Positions 27,078 to 35,941 of a stretch of 52,191 nucleotides of DNA are shown here, piece by piece. The notes under the pieces are model-generated. The model was not told the DNA's origin and made no database searches. It saw only the letters and a list, made by a program, of their open reading frames with translations. This DNA comes from Desulfobacter latus (GTDB lineage Bacteria > Desulfobacterota > Desulfobacteria > Desulfobacterales > Desulfobacteraceae): positions 1 to 52,191 of the forward strand of contig NZ_JACADJ010000024.1 in NCBI RefSeq assembly GCF_013389365.1. Reading direction: 5' to 3'. Both the position numbers and the translations under genes were made by a program. How positions within the stretch are numbered: position 1 is the first letter of the stretch; every line of letters begins with the position of its first letter.

Positions 27078-29552
27078 ATGAAGAATCAAAGACGTTATCC
27101 GGGCAAGGCACCGGAAACTATGGATCAGTCCGCTACAGATCTTAACGAAGATATTAAGCATCACATCATGACAACCATGGGGAACGATTTTTACCCGCCC
27201 CGAAAAGACACCTATTACAATGGGCTTGCCTACAGTGTCCGTGACCGGCTGGTTACAAGGTGGCTGAATTCCCAGCGCTCTTTCTACGATAGAAGTGCCA
27301 AACGGGTCTATTATCTTTCCCTTGAGTTTTTGCCCGGCCGGTTTTTAATGAACTATGTTACCAATATGCAATTGAACAAAGCGTGCGAACAAAGCCTGGA
27401 AGAGACCGGGTTTACCCTGGAGGAGCTTGAGGAACAAGAGTGGGATGCCGGCCTTGGTAACGGCGGTCTGGGTCGGCTTGCGTCATGCTACATGGACTCC
27501 ATGGCCTCTTTAAATATTCCGGGATATGGCTATGGTATCATGTATGATTACGGCATATTTTATCAAACCATCGTCAACGGGTATCAGGTGGAACAATGCG
27601 ATAACTGGGTGCGCTGGGGCAATCCCTGGGAATTCAAGCGTCGGGGATTTTTATACAATGTTCAGTTTTACGGCAGATCCGAACACTATAAAAACGATGC
27701 GGGTAAACCTTGTTACCGGTGGGTGGATACCTTGGACATTAATGCCATGGCCTGTGATATTCTTATCCCGGGATACGGTACCCAGAATGTGAACAACATG
27801 CGCTTGTGGGCGGCCATGTCCAGCCAGGAATTCTCTTTGCGCGAGTTTAATCAGGGCGACTATATAGGTGCCATGCAGAGCAAGATCCTCACGGAAAATA
27901 TCTCCAAGGTGCTTTATCCCAGTGATGAGGAAGAGGTGGGCAAGGAACTTCGCCTCAAACAACAGTATTTTTTTGTGGCGGCCACCTTCCAGGACATTAT
28001 GCGCAGATTTAAAAAGCACAATTCTGATTTTAAGTTGCTGCCTGAACGGGTCGCGGTTCAACTCAACGACACCCATCCTGCCATTGCCATTCCCGAACTT
28101 ATGCGTCTGTTGCTGGATGAGGAGGGTCTTGAATGGCATCAGGCTTGGGAAATTTCAGTAAAAACTTTTGCTTATACCAACCACACGGTGCTTCCCGAAG
28201 CCCTGGAAACCTGGCCGGTCCGCCTCATTTCAAGATTGCTGCCCCGTCATATTGAGATCATCTACGAGATAAATCGGCAATTTTTAAGCATGGTGGAAAA
28301 ACGGTATCCAAAAAAACCTGAGTTATTACGCCGGGTCTCTATTATTGAAGACGGCCCGGAGCAAAAGGTGCGTATGGCCCATTTAGCCATTGTGGGGAGC
28401 CACGCGGTCAACGGCGTGGCAGCCCTTCATTCCAGAATTATCAAAGAAAAATTATTCCATGATTTTGACATTATTTTTCCCGGGAAAATTATCAATGTCA
28501 CCAACGGCGTGACCCCTCGACGCTGGGTACTCCAGATAAACCCGGCGTTATCGTCCCTTATTACGGATACCATTGGATCTGACTGGATTACCGATCTTGA
28601 CCAACTCAAAAAACTCACTCCCCATGCAGAGAGCCCGGAATTTCGTGAAAAATGGCGGCAGGTAAAATTAAAAAACAAAGCGCGTTTGGTAAAATATATC
28701 AAGCGCAAAGTGGGTATGGATGTAAATCCTGATACGCTGTTTGATGTTCATGTGAAGCGGATTCACGAATACAAACGCCAGCTTTTAAACATTTTTCATG
28801 TCATTGCCCTGTATAACCGCATAAAAAAGGATCCAGCCAAAGAGATTGTGCCGAGAACCGTTATTTTTGGCGGTAAGGCGGCACCCTCCTATGTTCAGGC
28901 AAAATTGATCATCAAGCTGATCAATTCGGTTGCAGATTTTGTGAATAATGATCCGGACGTAAATCATAAGCTTGAGGTTGTTTTTCTGCCGAATTATTGT
29001 GTTTCCCAGGCGGAGAAGATCATACCTGCAACAGATCTGTCTGAGCAGATTTCAACGGCAGGGCTTGAAGCGTCAGGTACCGGAAACATGAAATTTGCCT
29101 TAAACGGGGCCCTTACCATCGGCACCCTTGACGGGGCCAATATCGAGATGATGGAAGAGGTGGGTGAAGACAATATTTTTATTTTCGGCCTGACCGCCAA
29201 AGAGGTGGACAAGAAAAGAGCCCAAGGATACGATCCATGGGATTATTATAACAGTGATAAAGAGTTGAGAACCACACTGGATATGGTCAGGCTGAATCAT
29301 TTTATTCCTGGCGAGCCCAATCTTTTCCGACCTATCTGGGATTCTCTGATGGCCCAGGGAGATAAATATTTTGTGCTTGCTGATTTCCGTGCGTTCATTC
29401 AGGCCCAGGACAAGGTCAGGGCGCTGTATCTGGATCAGGAACAATGGACCAGACGTTCTATTTTGAATACGGCAAATATGGGTAAATTTTCCAGCGATAG
29501 AGCTGTCAGGGAGTATGCCCGGGATATCTGGCATATTGAGACTTCTAAATAG
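27078..29552 (+). CDS. glgP: Glycogen/maltodextrin phosphorylase
   Basis: PLP enzyme that releases glucose 1-phosphate from glycogen. Its 824 residues are typical. Motifs include YYLSLEFLPGRFLMN, LGNGGLGRLASCYMDS, LNDTHPAIAIPELMR, VKRIHEYKRQLLN and the PLP-Lys region EASGTGNMKFALNG (Lys about 672), followed by GTLDGANIEM. ATG 27078 follows a GGGGAAG site; an in-frame GTG at 27063 is less likely. It converges on a pyruvate-kinase-like gene with 13 bp between stops. No other glycogen genes are in the window. Confidence 0.97.
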   Translation: MKNQRRYPGKAPETMDQSATDLNEDIKHHIMTTMGNDFYPPRKDTYYNGLAYSVRDRLVTRWLNSQRSFYDRSAKRVYYLSLEFLPGRFLMNYVTNMQLNKACEQSLEETGFTLEELEEQEWDAGLGNGGLGRLASCYMDSMASLNIPGYGYGIMYDYGIFYQTIVNGYQVEQCDNWVRWGNPWEFKRRGFLYNVQFYGRSEHYKNDAGKPCYRWVDTLDINAMACDILIPGYGTQNVNNMRLWAAMSSQEFSLREFNQGDYIGAMQSKILTENISKVLYPSDEEEVGKELRLKQQYFFVAATFQDIMRRFKKHNSDFKLLPERVAVQLNDTHPAIAIPELMRLLLDEEGLEWHQAWEISVKTFAYTNHTVLPEALETWPVRLISRLLPRHIEIIYEINRQFLSMVEKRYPKKPELLRRVSIIEDGPEQKVRMAHLAIVGSHAVNGVAALHSRIIKEKLFHDFDIIFPGKIINVTNGVTPRRWVLQINPALSSLITDTIGSDWITDLDQLKKLTPHAESPEFREKWRQVKLKNKARLVKYIKRKVGMDVNPDTLFDVHVKRIHEYKRQLLNIFHVIALYNRIKKDPAKEIVPRTVIFGGKAAPSYVQAKLIIKLINSVADFVNNDPDVNHKLEVVFLPNYCVSQAEKIIPATDLSEQISTAGLEASGTGNMKFALNGALTIGTLDGANIEMMEEVGEDNIFIFGLTAKEVDKKRAQGYDPWDYYNSDKELRTTLDMVRLNHFIPGEPNLFRPIWDSLMAQGDKYFVLADFRAFIQAQDKVRALYLDQEQWTRRSILNTANMGKFSSDRAVREYARDIWHIETSK

Positions 29553-29565
29553 TGTATTATGCGCG

Positions 29566-30603
29566 TCAATTTTCAGTAGGCTGATCAAGAAAAAGACCGT
29601 CAACCATTTTCAGCCGCCGGAACATGGCGCGTTTTTTCATTTGATGCACATGCATGCGACTGAGGATATCCCGAAGACAACGAACCGTTCCGATAATATT
29701 AGGCCCCTTGTTGAGCATGACACATTCGGCCCGGGCTCCCATGGCGGCATCGGAAATTTCCGCTCTGGACGGCAGTCCTCTTTTCGCCAACCCTTCAAGT
29801 ACCTGGGTGGCCCATATGACCGGCATGTGTGCCGCTTCACACATCCACAGGATCTCTTCCTGCACCTCGGCAAGCCGCTCCCACCCGCATTCCACAGCAA
29901 GATCGCCGCGGGCAATCATTACGCCTGATGCAGGGCTGCGCAGCGCCATGGCCAACAGTATGGGAAGATTGTCAAATGCTTGACGATTCTCAATTTTCAG
30001 CACAATACCGATATCCGTCCGATTCAATCGCCGCAGTTCCTGCGCCAGAAGATCAAGATCCTCTTTGCGCCTGACAAAGGAATAATTAACAATGTCCGCA
30101 TGCCGGGCGACAAATTCAAGGTCTTCGATGTCCTTTGCCGTCAGAGCCGGTAAATGCAGTTCCGTATCCGGCAGATTGATGCCCTTATCCGATCTTAAAT
30201 GGTCTCCCTGCTCCTGGGCCCTGGTGATTTCGGCAACCAGATGGGTTTCGGTTGTTTTCACGACAACCCCGGCAATCTTGCCATCATCAAAAAGAATACG
30301 ATGGCCCATCTGCACGTCTTTGAATATTTCAGGAAGCGTACACCCAATGCTCGGGCCGGTCAAAAGTTTACCCTGGTTGTTATAACCGGCTGGACGCCCG
30401 GGAATATCCGTATTGGTTACGGTCAGCAAATCCCCGAAATGTTCAGCATAAGCGGCTTCTTTTTTGAGCATCTCGGACCGGATCCGGCTTAACTCCCTGA
30501 TAACCCCGTCTATCTGCTCACTTTGCCAGCGGCTTCGTTCTTTAAGGCTTTTGCGGTGACTCAAATGGCCGCAGGTGACACCCGCATCGTTTTTTGTGCT
30601 CAT
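29566..30603 (-). CDS. Pyruvate-kinase-like protein lacking the N-terminal part of the barrel
   Basis: The 345 residues match the later part of a divergent bacterial pyruvate kinase family. The B-domain-like segment CTLPEIFKDVQMGHRILFDDG leads to DKGINLPDTELHLPALTAKD, the catalytic Lys in VLKIENRQAF, metal ligands in GVMIARGDLAVECGWERL, and VIWATQVLEGLAKRGLPSRAE. Canonical pyruvate kinases begin with a barrel strand bearing the substrate Arg and Asn; that region is replaced by about 60 unrecognised residues (HLSHRKSLKERSRWQSEQI). The related bacterial proteins I recall are near 600 residues. GGAG lies 9 nt before the ATG, so it looks translated, but activity as a pyruvate kinase is doubtful. 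Confidence 0.75.
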   Translation of the reverse strand: MSTKNDAGVTCGHLSHRKSLKERSRWQSEQIDGVIRELSRIRSEMLKKEAAYAEHFGDLLTVTNTDIPGRPAGYNNQGKLLTGPSIGCTLPEIFKDVQMGHRILFDDGKIAGVVVKTTETHLVAEITRAQEQGDHLRSDKGINLPDTELHLPALTAKDIEDLEFVARHADIVNYSFVRRKEDLDLLAQELRRLNRTDIGIVLKIENRQAFDNLPILLAMALRSPASGVMIARGDLAVECGWERLAEVQEEILWMCEAAHMPVIWATQVLEGLAKRGLPSRAEISDAAMGARAECVMLNKGPNIIGTVRCLRDILSRMHVHQMKKRAMFRRLKMVDGLFLDQPTEN

Positions 30604-30693
30604 ATGATCATCTCCATGCCTATTTGACCAAATTTTACGATGGGGCCGGTTTTTTTGTCAACCTGTATAGATGCGTCTAACAGAAGTCTAAAA

Positions 30694-30774
30694 TAGCGCC
30701 TGTTTAAAAATTAGGGGGGCGAAGCAAAATTTCATGAGATTGCCGCCGATTCATCAATTTTTAAACAGGCGCTA
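30694..30774. repeat. 81-bp element with perfect 19-bp terminal inverted repeats
   Basis: TAGCGCCTGTTTAAAAATT (30694-30712) and its exact reverse complement (30756-30774) flank a 43-bp core containing GGGGGCG and CGCC. It lies between telA and the pyruvate-kinase-like gene. It may be a small non-autonomous mobile element, and as RNA would make a long hairpin able to end telA transcription. Distinct from the inverted-repeat element at 35497. Confidence 0.6.
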
Positions 30775-30799
30775 AGGAGTACAGATGAAATAAGGGTTT

Positions 30800-32041
30800 T
30801 TAACCGTCAGTATTCCGGAGGGCTGTCTCCATCTCCTGTTTGACGGTTTTAAGGCTTTCAATCGCTTCCACCCGTTTTTTACGGTTTTCTTCAACGATGG
30901 TTTTGCCTTCATCGCAAATCTGTACCAGGGTATCTTTCATAGAGATCAACAGGGCAATCTTGGTGGCATAATCTCCTTCGGATTTTTTGGCTTCCAGGAT
31001 GGCATCTTTCATGGTGCGGTTGCGAAGTTCTTCCACACGCTTCATCATGGCTTCTTCATCTTTGCGGCCAAGCTGCAGCTTGCGCAGGCGGGCTGTGGTC
31101 ACAATGTCGATAACCGCCTCTTTCAGGGCGGGGATTACAAAAATGATTTTGTCCACCAGGTTGTCCATCTCAATGTTGATGGCATCCTGGATGGCCCGGA
31201 TTTTAGGGATGGTGGTGGCAGCCCGCTTGGTAAAGGAGATCTGCAGATTGACCAGTCGGTGGTTGAACGCCTCCAGGCTGTTGGCAAAATCCTGGACCTG
31301 GGATGCCAGAAGCGTGTTGGCCGGTTGATCTTCGGCCTGTTGTTTCAGCGTATTGAATTCCGCTAATCCCCGTTCCAGGGCCAGCTGTCCGCCCACGATG
31401 ATGGGCATCACGACAGCGATCTGATCAACGGTACGGTCCAGCAGCAGCTGGTATTTGGTGTTGTCCTCAATCAGGGTGTTGCGTTCGTTTTCTGCCTGCA
31501 TCTGCATTTTGTCAAACTGGGTACGCACATCTTTCTGGCGGTCCACCAGGAACTGGATCATTTTAGCCAGCTCCTTGGCCTTGCTGGTGAACATGCCAAA
31601 GAAACCACCGCTCTCCTTGCCTTCCAGGATATCCTGAAATTTCTGCAATTTTAAATCATCAATGTTGCGATTCAGGGCAATGAGCATCTGGCCGGCCAGA
31701 TCCGAATCCTTAGCCTTGATACCGTCCAGCAGTTCATCAAGAAAGTCGGACATGGCCTTTTCTTCGTTATATCCGTAAAATCTGACACTGTTACGGTCAA
31801 TAAAGTCAATAGATTTCGCGTATTCATGGGCCATTGTTTGCTGGGGCTGATCCAGCTGTTCGTAGGTCAGAATGCTTGGCTGGGGCTCCAGCATGGAAAG
31901 CTTGACTTCCGCCGGCAGGTTTGTCGTTGCCTGGGACGGAATGCCGGGCGCTGTCTGTGCCTGGGCGGCGGCTGTTGTTGTCTGGGCCGTTTTCCGGGTA
32001 TTGATTTCATCCAGCAGGTTAAATTCATTGTTTTCCGACAC
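30800..32041 (-). CDS. telA: TelA/toxic anion resistance family protein
   Basis: Cytoplasmic helical protein of about 413 residues matching the TelA family (TelA, YaaN/YceH). After an Ala/Gln/Thr-rich N-terminus, conserved helices include IDFIDRNSVRFYGYNEEKAM, KAKELAKMIQFLVDRQKDVRTQ, VVMPIIVGGQLALERG and LRNRTMKDAILEAKKSEG. Relatives are linked to tellurite and cell-envelope stress; the biochemical role is unknown. GTG 32041 is chosen because AGGAG lies 8 nt upstream; the GTG at 32047 is only 2 nt from it. It is the last gene of a four-gene leftward cluster. Confidence 0.88.
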   Translation of the reverse strand: MSENNEFNLLDEINTRKTAQTTTAAAQAQTAPGIPSQATTNLPAEVKLSMLEPQPSILTYEQLDQPQQTMAHEYAKSIDFIDRNSVRFYGYNEEKAMSDFLDELLDGIKAKDSDLAGQMLIALNRNIDDLKLQKFQDILEGKESGGFFGMFTSKAKELAKMIQFLVDRQKDVRTQFDKMQMQAENERNTLIEDNTKYQLLLDRTVDQIAVVMPIIVGGQLALERGLAEFNTLKQQAEDQPANTLLASQVQDFANSLEAFNHRLVNLQISFTKRAATTIPKIRAIQDAINIEMDNLVDKIIFVIPALKEAVIDIVTTARLRKLQLGRKDEEAMMKRVEELRNRTMKDAILEAKKSEGDYATKIALLISMKDTLVQICDEGKTIVEENRKKRVEAIESLKTVKQEMETALRNTDG

Positions 32042-32069
32042 GAGCACGTCTCCTTAAATAAAAAAAATT

Positions 32070-33170
32070 TTACTGTTTGATTGTATTTAAAATGATGTCC
32101 ATGGTTTCTGCTGACGGCATTTGGATGATGGAGGTGATCACCTCGGGCAGGCCGGATACTTTATGTTTGCTTGGATCGTTTCTAATCCCCTTAACCGAGG
32201 ACCTGAATCCGTGCTTTTCCCAGGCGATCTGCTGAATTTCAGGATCTTTCAGCGCTTCCATAAGCCGCTGTCCTTTTTCATTGACTGCAATCAACGGATG
32301 AGAAGACCAGACCGTGGGCTGGGGGTAAAGGGTTCTGATATTCTTTTTTAAAAAATCAATGCTGTAATCATTACTGTTCTGGATGGCGTATTCAATGAGC
32401 TGGTTTTCATACCCCACCAGCAAGGGATAGGTATAGGGATTGGAAATAAACAGATCAAAAATATCGCCTGAAGATTTCTGCTGGAACCCCATGCGATCAT
32501 AATATGCTTTGATTTTCGGCAGGATATCCCCAATGGTGGCGGCACCGACCACATCACCATAAAGTACGTTGGCTAAAAGTCCGAAAAAGATATTTCCTGA
32601 GTTGCTCTGGGCAGGGTCCGTGGAGAGAACCTTGATACTGCCCGGAATCATGGGAAGATCAATGTCCTTCCACTTGGTCCTGTTGATGGCTAAGTCCACA
32701 AGCTTAGGAAAATCAACAATATAGTGTACATCTTCCTGAACTTTGACCACCCCGATTTTAATCAGGGCATCCGCCACCTTGGACGGGCAGTAAAGCACAA
32801 TCGGCGAGTTGAAAATAACGTCCGCCCCCTTGGAAATACCGCCTGTTTTTTTAAACCACTCCACACACACAAAATTGGAGGGCCAGAAAAAATCAGTATC
32901 AGGCGTGCGATATACCGGATCTTTAACCATTTCCACACTGCCTTTTTTATGGGCGTCGATGGTGATGCGGTATTTTTTATCCAGAATTTTTTTGACCGCG
33001 TCATTGGCCAGAAATCCCATTTTTTCCCCGCCCACATATCCTTTTACCGTAACGGCATCAGGCAGTTTGACCTCCTTGAGCATGTCGCTGCTGCCTAAAA
33101 ACCGGAATACGCCGATGGCCGCAATGGCCGCCAGGGCCAGCACAATACCCAGTATACTTTTTTTATTCAT
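32070..33170 (-). CDS. Membrane-anchored or secreted solute-binding-like protein
   Basis: The 366 residues begin with a signal peptide or N-terminal anchor (KKSILGIVLALAAIAAIGVF). The rest resembles a type II periplasmic binding fold: VTVKGYVGGEKMGFL, DFFWPSNFVCVEWF, STDPAQSNSGNIFFGLLA and NPYTYPLLVGYENQLIEYA. The same FWP...(S/T)xQSNSG pattern is present in the VWA protein of this cluster, so the two are paralogous in this domain. No permease or ATPase is adjacent, so ABC import is unlikely. AGGAG lies about 12 nt before the ATG. The ligand is unknown. Confidence 0.75.
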   Translation of the reverse strand: MNKKSILGIVLALAAIAAIGVFRFLGSSDMLKEVKLPDAVTVKGYVGGEKMGFLANDAVKKILDKKYRITIDAHKKGSVEMVKDPVYRTPDTDFFWPSNFVCVEWFKKTGGISKGADVIFNSPIVLYCPSKVADALIKIGVVKVQEDVHYIVDFPKLVDLAINRTKWKDIDLPMIPGSIKVLSTDPAQSNSGNIFFGLLANVLYGDVVGAATIGDILPKIKAYYDRMGFQQKSSGDIFDLFISNPYTYPLLVGYENQLIEYAIQNSNDYSIDFLKKNIRTLYPQPTVWSSHPLIAVNEKGQRLMEALKDPEIQQIAWEKHGFRSSVKGIRNDPSKHKVSGLPEVITSIIQMPSAETMDIILNTIKQ

Positions 33171-33198
33171 TCTTTTGTTTATCTCCTGAATCGGATTA

Positions 33199-33822
33199 TT
33201 ATATATCTAGATTATAAATGGTTTCCATACTCTGCCCCTCCACCTGAAGCTGGGTAAAATCATTGCTCCTGAAGGCTTCCAGGTGTTTGGAAAAGCTTTC
33301 CCGGATGGTGGTGATTTTCCTTTCCATGTCCGCAAGCTTGGCCTGTTCATTATCCGTAAGCCGCCCTGCACAAGCCAGTCCTGAGTATGCCATCAGAAAT
33401 TTATGGGCCCGGGGCAGGTGATCATTGATCAGTCGTTTGGCGTTATTCGTGGTCAGGTCCTTGGGATCGTGTTCAAAGTTAGTGAACAAGGTGGATACGG
33501 TTGCTGCAATGTCCCGGATTTTTACCGCGGTATCCGGATGCGCACGATCCAGTTGGGTTGTCAGTTTTTCCAATTTGTTGACCCAGTCCCGGCCAAGGGC
33601 CAGGGTCTCCTTAAGCTCCTGCCGGGTAAGGCCCGGCACCACTTCGATTTCTGAATCCTCTTTTTTATCCCTCAGGATCAGTTGATTAACGATTCCGCCG
33701 AAAAACAGCGAAATGATCACATCCACCCACCATTTGAATTCAAGCATCATATCTGCTGCAAAATACGCCCCCACAGTCACCAGCGCACTGATTACCATGT
33801 TGACCTTCCAGTTTACCTGCAT
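33199..33822 (-). CDS. XpaC-like membrane protein
   Basis: The 207-residue protein has two closely spaced N-terminal membrane segments (NMVISALVTVGAYFAADMML and WVDVIISLFFGGIVNQLIL). A long helical cytoplasmic domain follows (TRQELKETLALGRDWVNKLEKL, ending LQVEGQSMETIYNLDI). This arrangement, and the neighbouring telA, recall the xpaC-yaaN (telA-like) pair of Bacillus. The similarity is architectural and by context rather than by a diagnostic motif. AGGAG lies 10 nt before the ATG. It is 28 bp before the solute-binding-like gene and 13 bp after the VWA gene. Confidence 0.65.
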   Translation of the reverse strand: MQVNWKVNMVISALVTVGAYFAADMMLEFKWWVDVIISLFFGGIVNQLILRDKKEDSEIEVVPGLTRQELKETLALGRDWVNKLEKLTTQLDRAHPDTAVKIRDIAATVSTLFTNFEHDPKDLTTNNAKRLINDHLPRAHKFLMAYSGLACAGRLTDNEQAKLADMERKITTIRESFSKHLEAFRSNDFTQLQVEGQSMETIYNLDI

Positions 33823-33835
33823 GAAACATTATCTC

Positions 33836-35368
33836 CTAATTATAGCCCTTCATTTTCCTGAACGCATCGGCCACACGATGGTGTCCTGAAAAGTAACGCC
33901 CCCCGAAAGAGGCGGCAAGTTCCTTGAGTTGTCGCTCATCCGCCTCAGCACCGAAACTTAAGGTGAAAATGGGGATATCTTCCAGGCCCAGGCGTTTCAC
34001 GGCTTGTCTGACGTCGTTAATGCTTCCCTTGGATTGACCGTCGGACAGTACGGCAATGGCCGGGAAATGCCCTTTGATATCTTCCTGGTGTTGTTTAATA
34101 TATGTCAGTGCCGCCACAACCCCTGCGTACATATCTGTGCCGGAGCCAAGATGCATGCGGTTGATTTTGTCCATAAGCGTTAACAGAATCGCCGGATCGT
34201 TGCCCTGGGCTCTGATGGGCGATCCGGGCGTGTCACTGAAAGGGATGACCACATGAATGTCCCTGGGCGTCGGTTGAAGTTTGTACTCCCTTGCTTTTTC
34301 CGGGGTGAGCAGGGTGGACATGGCCTGCTGCACAGCGGTTTTGCCATTGTTGTTGTACATAGATCCGGAATCGTCTATGACCCAGAAGGTCGCTGACGGC
34401 TTCCTGACCGCTTCCTGGTACAGATCCAGTATCGCCGTCAGCACCTCTTCCCGAGGCGGTTGGATCGGGGCAATAACCTTTTCAACATCAAATCCGTATT
34501 CGGGATTAAACGCCTTTTTATCGGCCAGGGAGGGGTCCATGGCCAGCAGCTTATTGCGTCTGCCTTTGGAAATCATCTTTTTCTGGGCATCCGGTGAGAG
34601 AAGATAATTTTGCAGTGCATTAAAAATCTTTTCCTTTTGGCCGTTGCCTTTGTCCACATAGCCCAAAGGATGATCCGCCATCATGGTTGCATCGGACAGG
34701 TAGACCACATGTAACGGTTCCTGATCCTTTTCCAGAAGACCCGGGTGGTGAACATTTTTGCCGGTGGATTTGTCAATTGTGTTCCATCCGATGTTGGCCT
34801 CGCTGATCATGGCTTCGTAATTGATCATGCCGTCCAGCTTGTCTGCACCGTTCACGATTTTTGATTTAAGCCATCCGGAACTGCCGGATGTGGCTGCTAC
34901 TGTGGATTCCATCTCTTTTACCCGGGCCTGAATCTGCGGGTCTTTCACAAGATCCATGGTCCAGCTGTCGGGTTTTCCGGCAAAGGCCCACCAGGCAGCT
35001 AAATGGAAAAGTGCCCCTGAGTTGGACTGCGTGGAACTGGTTTTGCCATATTTAAATTTGTTTTTTTGGGCAGCGGTTAAAAACGCTGCCATGTTAGGGC
35101 TTTGCTTATCCCAGCCCAATTTTTTTACAACGCTTGTTTTCAAGCCTGCCACAATCGGGGAGACCATAATGCTGCGCTTGTTTTTTACGGCATGGCGCGT
35201 ATCGCCCAGGATGAACCAGATGGTGTGGGCCGGCCAGAATGCATCGGCCACGGTGCCGGCCCCGTCTTTCATCATGCGCATCATGTCAATGGAGCCTTTG
35301 TAGTGAATTTGGATGAGATATCCTTTTTTATCCGCCCATTTTTTGATCATGGGTTCAAGGCCGCTCAT
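33836..35368 (-). CDS. Solute-binding/VWA fusion protein, 5' end severed by an insertion
   Basis: The remaining 510 residues from the first internal ATG contain a binding-protein-like domain (about 1-260; ADAFWPAHTIWFILGDT, SSTQSNSGALFHLAAWWAF). A von Willebrand A domain (about 320-510) has an intact metal site DDSGS, GSGTDMYAGVVAAL and VLSDGQSKGS. The frame continues upstream of this ATG through SSEKFVLYAGSE to VSGCSDNATEQ, a lipoprotein maturation site, so the true gene began further right. A 106-bp element at 35497-35602 brings a stop codon into that frame. The product, if made from internal starts, would lack export signals. The gene is therefore probably non-functional. Confidence 0.8.
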   Translation of the reverse strand: MSGLEPMIKKWADKKGYLIQIHYKGSIDMMRMMKDGAGTVADAFWPAHTIWFILGDTRHAVKNKRSIMVSPIVAGLKTSVVKKLGWDKQSPNMAAFLTAAQKNKFKYGKTSSTQSNSGALFHLAAWWAFAGKPDSWTMDLVKDPQIQARVKEMESTVAATSGSSGWLKSKIVNGADKLDGMINYEAMISEANIGWNTIDKSTGKNVHHPGLLEKDQEPLHVVYLSDATMMADHPLGYVDKGNGQKEKIFNALQNYLLSPDAQKKMISKGRRNKLLAMDPSLADKKAFNPEYGFDVEKVIAPIQPPREEVLTAILDLYQEAVRKPSATFWVIDDSGSMYNNNGKTAVQQAMSTLLTPEKAREYKLQPTPRDIHVVIPFSDTPGSPIRAQGNDPAILLTLMDKINRMHLGSGTDMYAGVVAALTYIKQHQEDIKGHFPAIAVLSDGQSKGSINDVRQAVKRLGLEDIPIFTLSFGAEADERQLKELAASFGGRYFSGHHRVADAFRKMKGYN

Positions 35369-35488
35369 TTCCGAACCCGCATACAGGACAAATTTTTCGG
35401 ATGAATTTGGCGGGATATTGCCGGACTTGGATGTGGCGGTTTGCTGATTCTGTTCCGTGGCATTATCCGAGCAGCCTGATACAAGGGC

Positions 35489-35610
35489 TAAAATTAGGCA
35501 TCCTTCATTTACCAGTTTACACTTTTTGGAGCAAGCACCCTATTTTTTAGCAATCATTCCCCAAAAAGTGTAAAGTACTTTGGGGGTGATATGAAGGATG
35601 CCTAAAATTA
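35489..35610. mobile_element. 106-bp MITE-like inverted-repeat element with 8-bp target duplication
   Basis: The element spans 35497-35602. Its ends, GGCATCCTTCAT (35497-35508) and ATGAAGGATGCC (35591-35602), are perfect 12-bp inverted repeats. A second inner pair, TTTACACTTTTTGG (35516-35529) and CCAAAAAGTGTAAA (35561-35574), is also perfect. It is flanked by TAAAATTA at 35489-35496 and again at 35603-35610, a perfect 8-bp target-site duplication. It encodes nothing and must have been moved in trans. Removing the element and one copy of the duplication restores a continuous lipoprotein signal peptide on the minus strand. Confidence 0.85.
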
Positions 35611-35659
35611 ATGCCAGAATCCAGGCCCAGGTTGTTTTTTTTATGCAACGGGATTTCAC
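35540..35659 (-). pseudogene. Severed start of the VWA lipoprotein gene
   Basis: GTG 35659 has AAAGGAG 7 nt upstream. The frame reads MKSRCIKKTTWAWILALIL, then enters the inserted element and stops at TAG (35542-35540) after 20 element-encoded codons. Joining the frame across the insertion gives ILALILALVSGC, a complete lipoprotein signal peptide with lipobox, leading into SDNATEQNQQTATSK and the VWA protein. Insertion plus duplication is 114 bp, a multiple of three, so only the stop codon, not a frameshift, breaks the gene. Confidence 0.8.
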
Positions 35660-35821
35660 GTGATTTCTCCTTTAGCGGTTTATGAAGTTTGGACGCATAA
35701 TAATATAATACTAAAATGCGGTTTTATTATTAGAATTTGATTAGAAGATTCCGGAATATAATGTTGTTTTTTTCCAGCTGAATCACGGAAAGCACGGAAG
35801 AATACGGAAATGAGAGTGGCG

Positions 35822-35941
35822 TTGAACGCGACTAAGGATATTGTTTCCGAACATAAAACACAAGGGGGGGGGCAACACCTGAAAGCAGCGAACTTGAAAT
35901 TAGGATTACCGATCAACTTCGGCACTCACCCAAAAGTATAA
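35822..35941 (+). pseudogene. C-terminal remnant resembling a GxxExxY-family protein
   Basis: An open stretch ends HLKAANLKLGLPINFGTHPKV and stops at 35939-35941. The LKLGLxINFG pattern is typical of the C-terminus of GxxExxY proteins. The upstream two thirds are absent. ACGGAA-rich iterations near 35786-35812 and the 9-bp tandem repeat at 35967 flank it. No other gene was found between 35660 and 36022. Confidence 0.45.

Noticed and set aside
35680-35925. 81-residue minus-strand frame
   Set aside because: It runs through iterated repeat sequence and the region upstream of the VWA gene, and has no ribosome site. The plus strand here gives the better LKLGLPINFG signal.
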